NCBI RefSeq assembly: GCF_018343525.1
Contig: NZ_JAGYPH010000001.1
Span: 744,001 to 808,000, forward strand
Direction: 5' to 3'
DNA length: 64,000 nt
Source: Lederbergia citrea
Lineage (GTDB): Bacteria > Bacillota > Bacilli > Bacillales > Bacillaceae_C
Below are positions 8,646 to 17,046 of this stretch, one piece after another. The notes beneath the pieces were generated by a model that had not been told where the DNA came from, searched no databases, and saw only the letters and a program-made list of their open reading frames with translations. Within the stretch, counting starts at the first letter, position 1; each line of letters opens with the position of its first letter. Both the position numbers and the translations under genes were made by a program.

Positions 8646-9305
8646 ATGAACACACAACAAAAAGCTAATGATTTTCCATTAATCAGTATTGTAATTGCAT
8701 TAGTGGGCACAGGGATTTTTCTATTTCTTGCAGCGACATTAAATAGTTCAGCCCTAGAACGTTTTGACTTATCGATTATTAAACCAGTTCAAGCAATGAT
8801 CAGTCCATCATTAACCACATTCTTTCTATTCATTACCTTTTTTGGTTCCGTTAAGGGAGTCGCATTAATGACAATCGTATTTTTTAGTATTGTCTTTTTC
8901 ACAAGAAATCGCTTATTAGCTCTTTATTTAGTTATTTCAGTTGCCATTGGAGCAGGCGTTTTCAACCGACTGTTAAAAGCAATTTTCAAAAGAGAGAGAC
9001 CTGACATTTTGCAACTCGTTAAAGAACATGGATTTAGCTTTCCAAGTGGACATGCAATGGGTTCGGTCATATTTTTTGGTGGTGTAATTTTTGTACTATA
9101 CAAGATGTATGGATGGAATCGAACTGCATTAACCGGGAGTATAATTGCAAGTGTACTCATCATCCTTATCGGTTTAAGTCGTATTTATCTTGGCGTTCAC
9201 TATCCGAGTGATGTAATTGCCGGTTACGCTGCAGGAACCTTATGGATAGGGATAGGCAGTATAATTTTTGGTTTAGTTGAAAAAAATAGGAAAGCGCTAA
9301 CATAA
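8646..9305 (+). CDS. PAP2 family phosphatase (membrane)
   Basis: A 219-residue protein with about six membrane segments and all three acid-phosphatase motifs: KAIFKRERP (about 115-123), PSGH (about 136-139) and SRIYLGVHYPSD (about 182-193). The His residues of motifs 2 and 3 are the nucleophile and proton donor. Family members act on lipid phosphates such as undecaprenyl pyrophosphate or phosphatidylglycerophosphate, with the active site facing outside. Which lipid is used here cannot be told. It follows ku on the same strand after 62 bases and may be co-transcribed. Confidence 0.88.
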   Translation: MNTQQKANDFPLISIVIALVGTGIFLFLAATLNSSALERFDLSIIKPVQAMISPSLTTFFLFITFFGSVKGVALMTIVFFSIVFFTRNRLLALYLVISVAIGAGVFNRLLKAIFKRERPDILQLVKEHGFSFPSGHAMGSVIFFGGVIFVLYKMYGWNRTALTGSIIASVLIILIGLSRIYLGVHYPSDVIAGYAAGTLWIGIGSIIFGLVEKNRKALT

Positions 9306-9740
9306 TAGTTGAAAGTTAAAAATAAACTGTTATAATTTTAGACAAAGACTGGGGGTGGCCGTTGGACAAATAATAAAAAAAGCTGGAGCCAATTAGTTTT
9401 TGGCGAAAAATGCAGAAAAAAGTTTTCGCCCATTTTCTTGCTTTTTAAATTTAACTCATGTATTATAAGAATGAACTTAATTACAGTTTCAAAATAAAGG
9501 TTATATATTAACCTTTAATCATAAGATCCTTTTTCCTCCAATGGCTGAAAATATTCAGTACATTGTTTTGCTAAGACAAATCTCACTGGCACGGCCTAGG
9601 AGCCGTAAGGACGAGAGAGAGGAAGGGCTTTCGTTGTTTTGGATTTACAAAACGACCAATTATTATAAGTAATCCTGTCATTACCACGCAACACCCGGCT
9701 GCATTGTTTAATATTAATAAGTATGTATGGAGTTAAATTC
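9306..9740. other. Long intergenic region with possible structured RNA
   Basis: No open frame. It contains at least three inverted repeats: one near 9413-9433 (GGCGAAAA paired with TTTTCGCC), a small ACGGC/GCCGT hairpin near 9592-9607, and a nine-base stem near 9634-9657 (GTTGTTTTG with CAAAACGAC, one G-T pair). A purine-rich GAGAGAGAGGAAGGGC segment lies between the last two. No T-run follows the last stem. It could be an independent small RNA or part of an extended cold-shock leader. I do not recognise an Rfam-type family. Confidence 0.3.
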
Positions 9741-9743
9741 GCA

Positions 9744-9752
9744 TGTTATAAT
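9744..9752 (+). promoter_or_regulatory. Extended -10 promoter of the cold-shock gene
   Basis: TG-T-TATAAT (extended -10 with perfect TATAAT at 9747-9752) in an AT-rich setting. No good -35 is visible, which is usual for extended -10 promoters. Transcription from about 9759 would give a leader of about 95 bases before the start codon, comparable to the long leaders of cold-shock genes. Confidence 0.55.
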
Positions 9753-9854
9753 GAATATCTACTCCAGGATGTGGGTATTGTTTATAATATGTGAATTTTT
9801 ATTTACACCGTAAATATGAGTAACATATTAAAAAATTTTTGGAGGTTTTTACCA

Positions 9855-10055
9855 ATGGCTACAGGAACAGTAAAATGGTTTAACAGTGAAAAAGGATTCG
9901 GCTTCATCGAAGTTGAAGGCGGAAACGACGTATTCGTACACTTCAGCGCTATTCAAGGCGAAGGTTACAAAACTCTTGACGAAGGTCAACAAGTTGAATT
10001 TGAAATCGTTGAAGGACAACGTGGCCCACAAGCTGAAAACGTTGTTAAACTATAA
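9855..10055 (+). CDS. cspD: Cold shock protein, CspA/CspB/CspD family
   Basis: A 66-residue protein with RNP1 (KGFGFIEV) and RNP2 (VFVHF) motifs in a single OB-fold cold-shock domain. It closely resembles Bacillus CspD/CspB. It binds single-stranded RNA and DNA and acts as an RNA chaperone. The start is the ATG at 9855, ten bases after GGAGG at 9841; an upstream in-frame ATG at 9816 would add 13 non-homologous residues. The long leader suggests post-transcriptional cold control. The cspD rather than cspB symbol is a judgement on a few residues. Confidence 0.92.
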   Translation: MATGTVKWFNSEKGFGFIEVEGGNDVFVHFSAIQGEGYKTLDEGQQVEFEIVEGQRGPQAENVVKL

Positions 10056-10067
10056 TTAAGTTCACTG

Positions 10068-10130
10068 AAAAACTGCCCCTTGGGGCAGTTTTATCTTTAT
10101 AAAAAAAGCAGCCGATTTGGCTGCTTTTTA
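10068..10130. terminator. Paired terminators between cspD and nrd operon
   Basis: Two back-to-back hairpins. AAAACTGCCCC with a three-base loop (10068-10092) ends cspD on the plus strand. AAAAGCAGCC/GGCTGCTTTT (10102-10130) ends the minus-strand ribonucleotide reductase operon. Confidence 0.8.
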
Positions 10131-10163
10131 CTATTTATGTCATTAATTCACAAACTGTTTTTT

Positions 10164-11204
10164 CTATAGCTCATCAAAGCCATTTAGATCACTAGTCTTC
10201 GTATATTGCCGGGATTTTTGTTCAAAGAAGTCCGTTTTCGTATCATCGAAATTATCCACGTATGCACGAATCCATTTCATTGGATTTTCTGTAAATCCCT
10301 CGTATATATCACTCAACCCTAATAATCTCAGCATTTTATTAGCTCGATACTTTATATATCCTTCCATTTCAATAAGGTCAATCCCATCAATGCCACCTAG
10401 TACATACCAACTCCATGTTGTTTCTTGTTCAACCGAATGACGAAATTGATCATATACCCAGTTAGTAAATTCACTCGTATTATAGTTCGGATTTTCTGCT
10501 AAAGTAGCACGGAATAAGTCACTGATGAAACGTCCATGCTGCAGCTCATCGCGATTTATATAAGAAATCATTGTCGAAGTTCCAACCATTTTTTGATTTC
10601 TAGCAAGATTATAGAAAAAGGCAAAGCCGGAATAAAAGAAGAGACCTTCAAGTAATGATGTATAAACCATTGCCTTTAGTACATTTAATAGAGTAGGACT
10701 TTCCGCAAATTCATTATAAACTTCCAAAATTCGTTCATTCCGCTTCAATAAAACACCATCTGTTCTTCCAGTTTCAAATGACTCAATTTGTTTATCCAGC
10801 GTTGTAACGGAAGAGAGAACATATGCATAGCTGTGATTATGTTCGCTCTCCTGGTCAGCAATCGTAGACATAATTGACTTGACGGATGGATCGGTAGATA
10901 AATTTGAAATTCTTGAAGCTACATCTGTTTGCGGGCCATCTAGTGTTGCTAGCAAGCCAATGATTTTTAAAAACGCATCCTGTTCCTGGTGCGATAATGT
11001 AGGGAACTGCTTAGTATCTTGTGTCATATCAACTTCGCTTGCACGCCAAAACAATGCGCGAATTTGCTCCCGATGTTGATAAAAGTGGGGGTAGGCAATA
11101 TCGTTCCAATTTAAAATTCCGCTTGCTTTACCTCCAAATAAAGCAGTTGACTTATTAGGGTTGGTTGGCTCTAATACTTTTACTTTTTCAAGTAGTTCAT
11201 ACAA
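10164..11204 (-). CDS. nrdF: Class I ribonucleotide reductase, beta subunit
   Basis: About 346 residues from a TTG at 11204 preceded by AAGGAG; an in-frame ATG at 11228 is the alternative. The dinuclear metal site is intact. By alignment with E. coli R2 the ligands fall in TLDGPQTD (Asp), ESEHNHSY (Glu, His and the radical Tyr), SLLEGLFF (Glu) and INRDELQH (Glu, His). It makes the radical used by the alpha subunit to reduce ribonucleotides. The usual carboxylates are all there, so it is not the metal-free subclass. The gene overlaps the upstream flavodoxin-like gene and is the last of the operon. The symbol could equally be nrdB. Confidence 0.88.
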   Translation of the reverse strand: MYELLEKVKVLEPTNPNKSTALFGGKASGILNWNDIAYPHFYQHREQIRALFWRASEVDMTQDTKQFPTLSHQEQDAFLKIIGLLATLDGPQTDVASRISNLSTDPSVKSIMSTIADQESEHNHSYAYVLSSVTTLDKQIESFETGRTDGVLLKRNERILEVYNEFAESPTLLNVLKAMVYTSLLEGLFFYSGFAFFYNLARNQKMVGTSTMISYINRDELQHGRFISDLFRATLAENPNYNTSEFTNWVYDQFRHSVEQETTWSWYVLGGIDGIDLIEMEGYIKYRANKMLRLLGLSDIYEGFTENPMKWIRAYVDNFDDTKTDFFEQKSRQYTKTSDLNGFDEL

Positions 11205-11623
11205 TGCGTCAGCACTCCTTCCGTCCAAGAGATCACCTTTTCTTCTTGAGCTCCTCTTGGACTTTGTTCAATTTTTAAAGGTTCATATGATGATTGATAA
11301 AACTTTGCTAATTTAACAGCAGCATGACAAAATAACAAATCGCCACCAAATTGAGTATCACCTGTCCCGAAAACAAAAACAGTGGGGGGCTTATAACCGA
11401 TTTCATATATAAAATCTTTCACTACCTCTGGCGTAGAGCCTTTTCCCCAAGTAAAAGAACCAATCATCATTACATCGAAGAGTGAAGGATCCGGAATGCT
11501 TCCAGATCCTATTCGGTATACATAGACGTCTTGGTTTTCTTTTAATAATTTTTTTTCTATAAGCTCTGCAACTTCCTTCGTATTTCCACTAAAACTTGCG
11601 TAACATATTAAGATTCGCACCAA
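11180..11623 (-). CDS. Flavodoxin-like NrdI-type protein in the RNR operon
   Basis: A 147-residue flavodoxin fold. SFSGNTKEVAELIEKKL at about 10-26 is the FMN phosphate loop, followed by MMIGSFTWGKGSTPEVV and VFGTGDTQFGGDLLFC. It sits between the alpha and beta genes, overlapping both (16 bases with the alpha gene). Start is GTG at 11623. NrdI flavoproteins deliver an oxidant to assemble the Mn or Fe cofactor of NrdF; position and fold suggest the same role. The length and TWG loop look more like classical flavodoxins than B. subtilis NrdI, and the alpha-flavodoxin-beta order is not the nrdI-nrdE-nrdF order of B. subtilis. Confidence 0.75.
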   Translation of the reverse strand: MVRILICYASFSGNTKEVAELIEKKLLKENQDVYVYRIGSGSIPDPSLFDVMMIGSFTWGKGSTPEVVKDFIYEIGYKPPTVFVFGTGDTQFGGDLLFCHAAVKLAKFYQSSYEPLKIEQSPRGAQEEKVISWTEGVLTHCMNYLKK

Positions 11624-13875
11624 ACACAGTCCTCAATGTCCGACGCAGTAGAGCGGACGTAATACGTTGTTTTCATTCCTGAATCCCAAGCTTGTAAATG
11701 TAAATCAAGCATCACTTTCGCCTTGATATTGTTCGGAACATAGAAGTTGAAAGAAATAGATTGATCAATATGACGTTGCCTAGCTGCATTTTGCTGAATC
11801 GACCAGCGTTGATCAACAATATAGGCAGAACGTCGGTAAATATCATACGTATTGTGGTCCAAGTCTGGCGCGACGACTGGGAGTTTAAAGTCTTTCTTTT
11901 CTTCGTGATAGAAAGGTTTAAAAATTGGGTCAATACTCGCTGTCGAACCAGCGATGACGGACGTACTTGAATTTGGTGCTACAGCCATTAAATATCCATT
12001 TCTAATTCCGTGTTCAGCTACTTCATTCATCAGCTGCTTCCACGAATTTGCATTGTCTCCGGTTAAATAACCGCGTTGTTCGAAGTATTTGCCTGTTTGC
12101 CAATCGCTGCCTTTAAATTTTGGATAGGCACCTTTTTCTTTTGCTAAGTCAATGCTAGCTTTAATGGTTAGTTGGGCGATGCGTTCGTAAAGTTCTTCAG
12201 CGAATGTAACTGCCTCTTTCGATTCCCAGGGAATTCCTTTTAATGCTAATAGATGATGCCATCCGAAAGTACCCTGCCCAACGGCTCTATATTTTTTATT
12301 CGTTATCGTCGCTTGTTTGACATCAATCGTATTTAAGTCGATCACATTATCTAGCATCCTCATTTGAATGGGAATGAGGCGCTCTAGCACATTTTCCGGA
12401 ACAGCTTTTCCAAGATTAATAGAAGAGAGGTTACAAACAACAAAATCACCGGCTTTTTTATAGGTGATGATTGTGTCACCGTCTACTGTTTCATCATATT
12501 GAATCGTGGGGGACTGATTTTGCAAAATTTCTGTACACAAATTACTGGAATAAACCATTCCTTCATGCTTATTCGGGTTTTTTCGGTTTACCTCGTCCCG
12601 GTAAAACATGAAAGGAGTACCAGTTTCTAGCTGTGATTTCATAATTCTTGCCATAATTTGAATCGCAGGAACCTTTGTCTTATTAATTGCATTGCTTTGA
12701 ACACATTCCTCATATTTTTCCCTAAAACTGCCTTCACCTTTTTTCTCGTCATAAAAATCTTCTAGCGAATAACCCATCACATTTTTAACTTCATGCGGAT
12801 CAAATAAGTACCAATCGCCGCGCCTTTCTACCTGTTCCATAAAGAGATCAGGCAAGCAAACGCCGGTGAAAATGTCATGTGCCCGTTGACGTTCATCTCC
12901 ATTATTAAGTTTCAAATCTAAGAATAAGAGAATATCCGCATGCCATACATCAAGATAGACAGCAATGGCGCCTTTTCTGCGGCCCAACTGGTCTACGCTG
13001 ACTGCAGTATTGTTGAGCTGTTTTACCCACGGCAAAATTCCGGAAGAAGCACCCTTGAAGCCTTTAATTGAACTACCCCGACTTCTTACTTTCCCCATAT
13101 AGACGCCAATTCCGCCGCCATCTTTAGAGAGCCTGGCAACGTCAGTATTACTGTTATAAATCCCCATCAAAGAATCATCAACTGTATCAATGAAGCAGCT
13201 AGATAACTGGCCATGGGCAAGTCCAGCATTCGCCAGAGTAGGTGTTGCAACTGTCATATATAGATTAGATAAAGCCCAATATGCCTCAGCGACGAGTTCG
13301 GAACGTTTTTCAATCGGTTCATCCTGCATAAGGTGTAAAGCAATCACCAACCATCGTTCTTGCGGGAGCTCATATGTATTTTTCTGATGATCAGTTGCTA
13401 AATATCGTGTTGCTAACGTGTGTAAACCAATGTAATCAAATAATAAGTCACGCTCTGGCTCAATTAAGCTAGCTAATTCAAGGATTTCTGTTCTATTATA
13501 CTTTTCTAAAATATTCGGTGAATAAATCCCTTTTCCAGCTAAGGTTTTTAATAAACCGTAAAAATCACCGTATTTTAATTCTTTGTCATAGGCACGATTT
13601 TGACTTGCCTTCCTATAGAGATCTTGAAGGTAAATCTTTGCAGCATCAAACGTCCATTGAGTGTTTGCTTCATCGACATTTTCTAATGCTTTTTGAATGA
13701 GAAGATCAGTAATGTGACTCGCCTTAACCTCATTTTTTGATTCTAAACTTCGAACTATTTTCTCGTTGAAATCCGCTGAATTAATTGACGTAACCCTTTC
13801 GATAAAGGAGGATAAACGTTTCCTGTCAAATGCCAACCTTCTATTTCCTTGATCTTTTGTAACCATCGTCGCCAT
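11608..13875 (-). CDS. nrdE: Class I ribonucleotide reductase, alpha subunit
   Basis: A 755-residue catalytic subunit starting at the ATG at 13875 (GAGGTG upstream); the frame opens 19 codons earlier. Residues about 1-95 form an ATP-cone regulatory domain, so dATP inhibition is plausible. Catalytic parts are SSCFIDTVDDSLMG (first redox Cys), SSNLCTEIL (thiyl radical Cys) and VCNLSSINLG (second redox Cys). The tail CVWCES is the redox shuttle that thioredoxin or glutaredoxin re-reduces. It is the first gene of an operon behind a cobalamin riboswitch, so the oxygen-dependent enzyme should be turned off when B12 can support a class II enzyme. Could also be called nrdA. Confidence 0.9.
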   Translation of the reverse strand: MATMVTKDQGNRRLAFDRKRLSSFIERVTSINSADFNEKIVRSLESKNEVKASHITDLLIQKALENVDEANTQWTFDAAKIYLQDLYRKASQNRAYDKELKYGDFYGLLKTLAGKGIYSPNILEKYNRTEILELASLIEPERDLLFDYIGLHTLATRYLATDHQKNTYELPQERWLVIALHLMQDEPIEKRSELVAEAYWALSNLYMTVATPTLANAGLAHGQLSSCFIDTVDDSLMGIYNSNTDVARLSKDGGGIGVYMGKVRSRGSSIKGFKGASSGILPWVKQLNNTAVSVDQLGRRKGAIAVYLDVWHADILLFLDLKLNNGDERQRAHDIFTGVCLPDLFMEQVERRGDWYLFDPHEVKNVMGYSLEDFYDEKKGEGSFREKYEECVQSNAINKTKVPAIQIMARIMKSQLETGTPFMFYRDEVNRKNPNKHEGMVYSSNLCTEILQNQSPTIQYDETVDGDTIITYKKAGDFVVCNLSSINLGKAVPENVLERLIPIQMRMLDNVIDLNTIDVKQATITNKKYRAVGQGTFGWHHLLALKGIPWESKEAVTFAEELYERIAQLTIKASIDLAKEKGAYPKFKGSDWQTGKYFEQRGYLTGDNANSWKQLMNEVAEHGIRNGYLMAVAPNSSTSVIAGSTASIDPIFKPFYHEEKKDFKLPVVAPDLDHNTYDIYRRSAYIVDQRWSIQQNAARQRHIDQSISFNFYVPNNIKAKVMLDLHLQAWDSGMKTTYYVRSTASDIEDCVWCES

Positions 13876-13896
13876 CAATTTCACCTCATTTATAAA

Positions 13897-13970
13897 ATAA
13901 AAAAAATCCGCCTCGGGAACGAAGCGGATCAAACGATAGGGAAAAAGACAGAAAAACTTTTTCCCTATCG
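13897..13970 (-). terminator. Expression platform: two hairpins after the cobalamin riboswitch
   Basis: On the minus strand a long stem (CGATAGGGAAAAAG with its complement, 13970-13934) is followed by ATCCGCCTCG...GAAGCGGAT (13929-13906) and a run of T. The second is a clear intrinsic terminator just before nrdE. The first may be an anti-terminator or spacer stem. Confidence 0.75.
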
Positions 13971-14002
13971 TTTCATCTTCTTAAGTCCCCGAAGAATTGA
14001 AA

Positions 14003-14182
14003 CTCTGACAAGCAAGGTAGGTCTCCTGACTCATGCATCATCCTACTTGGTACCTTCCCGCATCGCAGCCGTGAAGCTAATCGATGCAGTGGCATTTCCG
14101 TTCGTACGCATTTACAGTTGCGGGGACAGTTCCGGCATCTCACCGGATTCCCTATTAAGCCCTGGTTGGGCACCTTTACTCG
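14003..14182 (-). promoter_or_regulatory. Cobalamin (adenosylcobalamin) riboswitch
   Basis: Read on the minus strand it has the full set of conserved segments in order: AGGTGCC at the 5' end, GGGAATCCGGTG, GATGCCGGAACTGTCCCCGC, AACTGTAA, and near the 3' end GTCAGGAGACCTACCTTGC. It precedes a terminator and the ribonucleotide reductase operon. Binding of coenzyme B12 should cause early termination, turning off class I reductase when the B12-dependent class II enzyme can work. That predicts an nrdJ-type gene elsewhere in the genome. Confidence 0.93.
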
Positions 14183-14398
14183 TTGGAATTCAATATGTTG
14201 TAGTTATTAAAGTGTTAATCACTAAATATAGTATTTAAAATAATAGTAGCATGTGAAATAAAGATTGGCAACAAAAAACGACATACTTTTCCATATCCTA
14301 AAATTATCGGATTGAAAGTAAAATGAAAGTTTACTTTTTCCACTTCGAGGCTTATTATTGTTTAGGGTATCGAAATAAATATCTGGGGGCAACTGAAA

Positions 14399-15676
14399 AT
14401 GACCTGGACCTTCAAATGGGCAAATAAGTGGAAAAAATATAACAGTAATATTAGAAATGCTTTTTACGCAAATATCTTTAGTCAAATAGGCCTTGGTGTT
14501 TTCATGGTCATTTATAATTTTTACATACGTGAACTCGGCTTTCCGGATCAAATGAACGGGCAGGTCATTTCGATGACTGCACTCGCGACGGCCATCATTT
14601 TGATTCCAGCTGGAATATTAAGTGACCGAATTGGTCGGAAAAAAGTCATTTTATTTGGAATGGCATTAACCGGACTATCACTGTTTTTTAGAAGTATTAT
14701 TGAACCTCAGTCTTTTTTATTAGTTGCTGCTTTTGGCACCGGGTTGACCCAGGCTTTTATTCAAGTATCAATTATTCCTTTATTAGCCGAAAATTCCCGA
14801 TCTGAAGAGCGCGTTCAATTGTTTGCTCTCCACTTTGGAGTAATGACCGCTTCTAATGTAATCGGAAATCTTTTTGGAGGATTTATGACGGATACACTTG
14901 GTTCGGTATATTCACCATTGATGAGTATTCGGGTTACATTAATGATCGGTTCAATTATTTTTTTTATTGGGTTATTTCCTTTATTAAAAATTAAAGAGGA
15001 ACGAAAACCGAGTCTTGTGAAAGATGCAAAACAAAGTTTAGGAAGTTTAAATAACTTAAAAATTCAAAAAAACAATGTGAAATTGATCATTTTATTCGCT
15101 GTCGCTCAGCTTTTAATAGGATTTGGAGCAGGGCTCGTCATCCCTTATTTAAATTTATATTTTGCAGATCGTTTTCACGCGTCGAACGCTTCGATTGGAT
15201 TAATCATTTCTCTTGGCCAAGCAGCAACGGCAGTGGCGATGTTTATTGGTCCTGCAGTCGTTAGGAGAGTAGGTGAGGTCAGGGCTGTTGTTTTACTTCA
15301 GCTAGCTTCGTTGCCATTTCTATTATTGACTGGTTTTACAAACAGCTTGCTACTGGCAACCATTGGCTTTTTATTTAGGCAAGCTTTAATGAATGCAGGA
15401 AATCCGATTCAGATGTCGTTAATGATGTCAAAAGTCGATGATTCCGTCAAAGGATTTGCCAATTCGGTGAACCAAATGGTATTTAATTTAGGCTGGGCAT
15501 TAATGGGGCCTGTTTCGATGGGCCTCGTAGCCTATTACGGATCTTATAACGGTTATGCGCTCGTCTTTTCAATTACTTGTATTTTGTATTTATGCGGATC
15601 GATTTATTTTTACATTGTATTTAAATCGATTCATAAAGATCGAAAAAGAATCACTAATGTGATTCAAAACACTTAG
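14399..15676 (+). CDS. MFS transporter
   Basis: A 425-residue protein with 12 predicted membrane helices in two halves and a central charged loop (about 195-220). GILSDRIGRKKVI after helix 2 is the MFS motif A. It belongs to the DHA1-like efflux type, but no substrate signature is visible. GGGGG lies upstream of the ATG. It is divergent from the nrd riboswitch and not obviously in an operon with the SAM-riboswitch unit that follows. Confidence 0.82.
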   Translation: MTWTFKWANKWKKYNSNIRNAFYANIFSQIGLGVFMVIYNFYIRELGFPDQMNGQVISMTALATAIILIPAGILSDRIGRKKVILFGMALTGLSLFFRSIIEPQSFLLVAAFGTGLTQAFIQVSIIPLLAENSRSEERVQLFALHFGVMTASNVIGNLFGGFMTDTLGSVYSPLMSIRVTLMIGSIIFFIGLFPLLKIKEERKPSLVKDAKQSLGSLNNLKIQKNNVKLIILFAVAQLLIGFGAGLVIPYLNLYFADRFHASNASIGLIISLGQAATAVAMFIGPAVVRRVGEVRAVVLLQLASLPFLLLTGFTNSLLLATIGFLFRQALMNAGNPIQMSLMMSKVDDSVKGFANSVNQMVFNLGWALMGPVSMGLVAYYGSYNGYALVFSITCILYLCGSIYFYIVFKSIHKDRKRITNVIQNT

Positions 15677-15713
15677 TACATTAGAGAATTCTAAAAATGC
15701 ATAAGATTCCTGC

Positions 15714-15742
15714 TTGACAGTTTATTTTTGTTGTGATATGAT
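15714..15742 (+). promoter_or_regulatory. Sigma-A promoter of the SAM riboswitch transcript
   Basis: Consensus TTGACA (15714-15719), 17-base spacer and TATGAT (15737-15742). Transcription would start about 25 bases before the first riboswitch stem. Confidence 0.8.
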
Positions 15743-15770
15743 GAATTCAATCCTTAACAATTAAATAATA

Positions 15771-15893
15771 CCTTATCAAGAGTCGGGGTAGGAAACTGGT
15801 CCTGTGATCCCGCGGCAACCATTGCTATTTGAAAAACAATTAGCGAAAAGGTGCTCATTCCAGCAAGCGGATATAGCTTGGAAGATAAGGGAG
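15771..15893 (+). promoter_or_regulatory. SAM-I riboswitch (S-box)
   Basis: All S-box landmarks are present: CTTATCAAGAG (P1, 5' side), GGGGTAGGAAACTGG, CCTGTGATCCCGCGGCAACC, AAGGTGCTCATTCCAGCAAGC, and GGAAGATAAGGGAGAG (P1, 3' side). SAM binding normally leads to termination at the following hairpin. The next gene is 300 bases further on and is not a known methionine or cysteine gene, which is unusual. Confidence 0.95.
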
Positions 15894-15910
15894 AGACCGA
15901 TACATACCAT

Positions 15911-15943
15911 AAAACCTCTTCCTTAATTGAAGAGGTTTTTTTG
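15911..15943 (+). terminator. SAM riboswitch terminator
   Basis: AAAACCTCTTC stem, short loop, GAAGAGG and a T7 run directly after the S-box: the expression platform. Confidence 0.9.
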
Positions 15944-16003
15944 TCTGTTAAGGAAATTATAAAATACCACCGTGTGGATAAGTTGCAAGAAGGTGTGTAG
16001 TCG

Positions 16004-16120
16004 TCCAGTTCCAGCGCCTAGCCCCTCGAGGTCAAATAACCTGAGCCAATAAAAGTCAAGACCGGACTTTTCCTGTCTCAGAACATTTGCTTGTCGGGGC
16101 TGATCAAGGCGCTTGCGCAT
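16004..16120. repeat. Dispersed foldback repeat (bcr-like)
   Basis: The ends pair: GCGCCTAGCCCC near 16014-16025 with GGGGC...GGCGC near 16096-16113. This matches a small GC-rich palindromic element that I know as scattered through intergenic DNA of many Bacillaceae genomes. It is non-coding and sits between the S-box terminator and the AhpD-like gene. It may have separated the riboswitch from its original target. Confidence 0.65.
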
Positions 16121-16201
16121 TTGTTCACTGTTTAGGATGCAAAAATAATTGACCTTGCAGTTAGCCTTTGTTTTACTAAATAATCTTAGGGGGAAAGAAT
16201 C

Positions 16202-16870
16202 ATGACAACAGCACAAAAAGTAGATAGCCTTTATAAAAAATCAAATTTTAGCAGAATTACAGAATTGAAGGAATATGCACCAGAACAATTTTCAGCGTTT
16301 TTTAATTTTAATGGAAAAGCACTTGCTGAAGGAAAACTATCCGTTAAATTGAAAGAACTTATTGCGGTGGCAGTAGCTCATGTTACAGGGTGTCCTTATT
16401 GTATAGATCTTCACGTAACAGAAGTAAAAAAAGCGGAAGCTACAAAAGAGGAAGTGGCAGAAGCTATCTTCGTTGCAACAGCATTAAAAGCTGGTTCTGC
16501 ACTTGCACACGGTGTAAATGCATTGAACTCATTTGACGGTCAAAAAGATGATGAACTGTATAAGGCTGAATACTTTAATAGAATTGCTGAATTTTCAAAA
16601 TTAAGCGGAGATGCATTCAAAACATTTATTGATTTTGATCAACAGTCATTGAAAGCTGGAAAACTAAGTGTGAAAGAAAAAGAACTGATTGCAGTGGCAG
16701 TTGCCCATACAACAGGATGTCCATACTGCATTGATCTTCATACGAAAGCTGCAAAAAAAGCAGAAGCAAGCTTAGAAGAAATATCAGAAGCAATTTTTGT
16801 TGCAGTTGCGCTTAAAGCTGGATCAGCGCTTGCCCATAGTGTGAATGCTTTAATTGCTTATAATGAATAA
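16202..16870 (+). CDS. Two-domain carboxymuconolactone decarboxylase/AhpD-like protein
   Basis: A 222-residue protein made of two similar copies of a CMD/AhpD domain (about 12-110 and 122-218). Each has GKLSVKxKELIAVAVAH followed by GCPYCIDLH, giving CxxC pairs at Cys64/67 and Cys173/176 and the downstream His. AhpD-like proteins use this CxxC-His site as a peroxidase or disulfide reductase. The copies are close enough to suggest a fairly recent tandem duplication within the gene. GGGGG precedes the ATG. It is the first gene after the SAM riboswitch, so its synthesis may depend on SAM level, which would fit a role near sulfur metabolism. Confidence 0.85.
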   Translation: MTTAQKVDSLYKKSNFSRITELKEYAPEQFSAFFNFNGKALAEGKLSVKLKELIAVAVAHVTGCPYCIDLHVTEVKKAEATKEEVAEAIFVATALKAGSALAHGVNALNSFDGQKDDELYKAEYFNRIAEFSKLSGDAFKTFIDFDQQSLKAGKLSVKEKELIAVAVAHTTGCPYCIDLHTKAAKKAEASLEEISEAIFVAVALKAGSALAHSVNALIAYNE

Positions 16871-16885
16871 GTTTAAATGATTGGA

Positions 16886-16937
16886 TAGCTGTCCTACTGC
16901 GTCGGTATTTTTTCGATGTTAGGACCGCTTTTTTCAT
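16886..16937 (+). terminator. Terminator after the AhpD-like gene
   Basis: Inverted arms GTCCTAC...GTTAGGAC around an imperfect stem, followed by CGCTTTTTT. Confidence 0.6.
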
Positions 16938-17046
16938 TGTTATTAATTTATCAGCTTTGGACGGCCTAGTTTCGGCTGCGGAATACACTTTTCCACCAAC
17001 AATGAATAACCTGATAAAGATTCTTCAAATTGTGGGAGGAAGGGTA

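Noticed and set aside
9816..9854. Longer cold-shock protein from upstream ATG
   Set aside because: The extra 13 residues are not part of the family and the ribosome site at 9841 serves the ATG at 9855.
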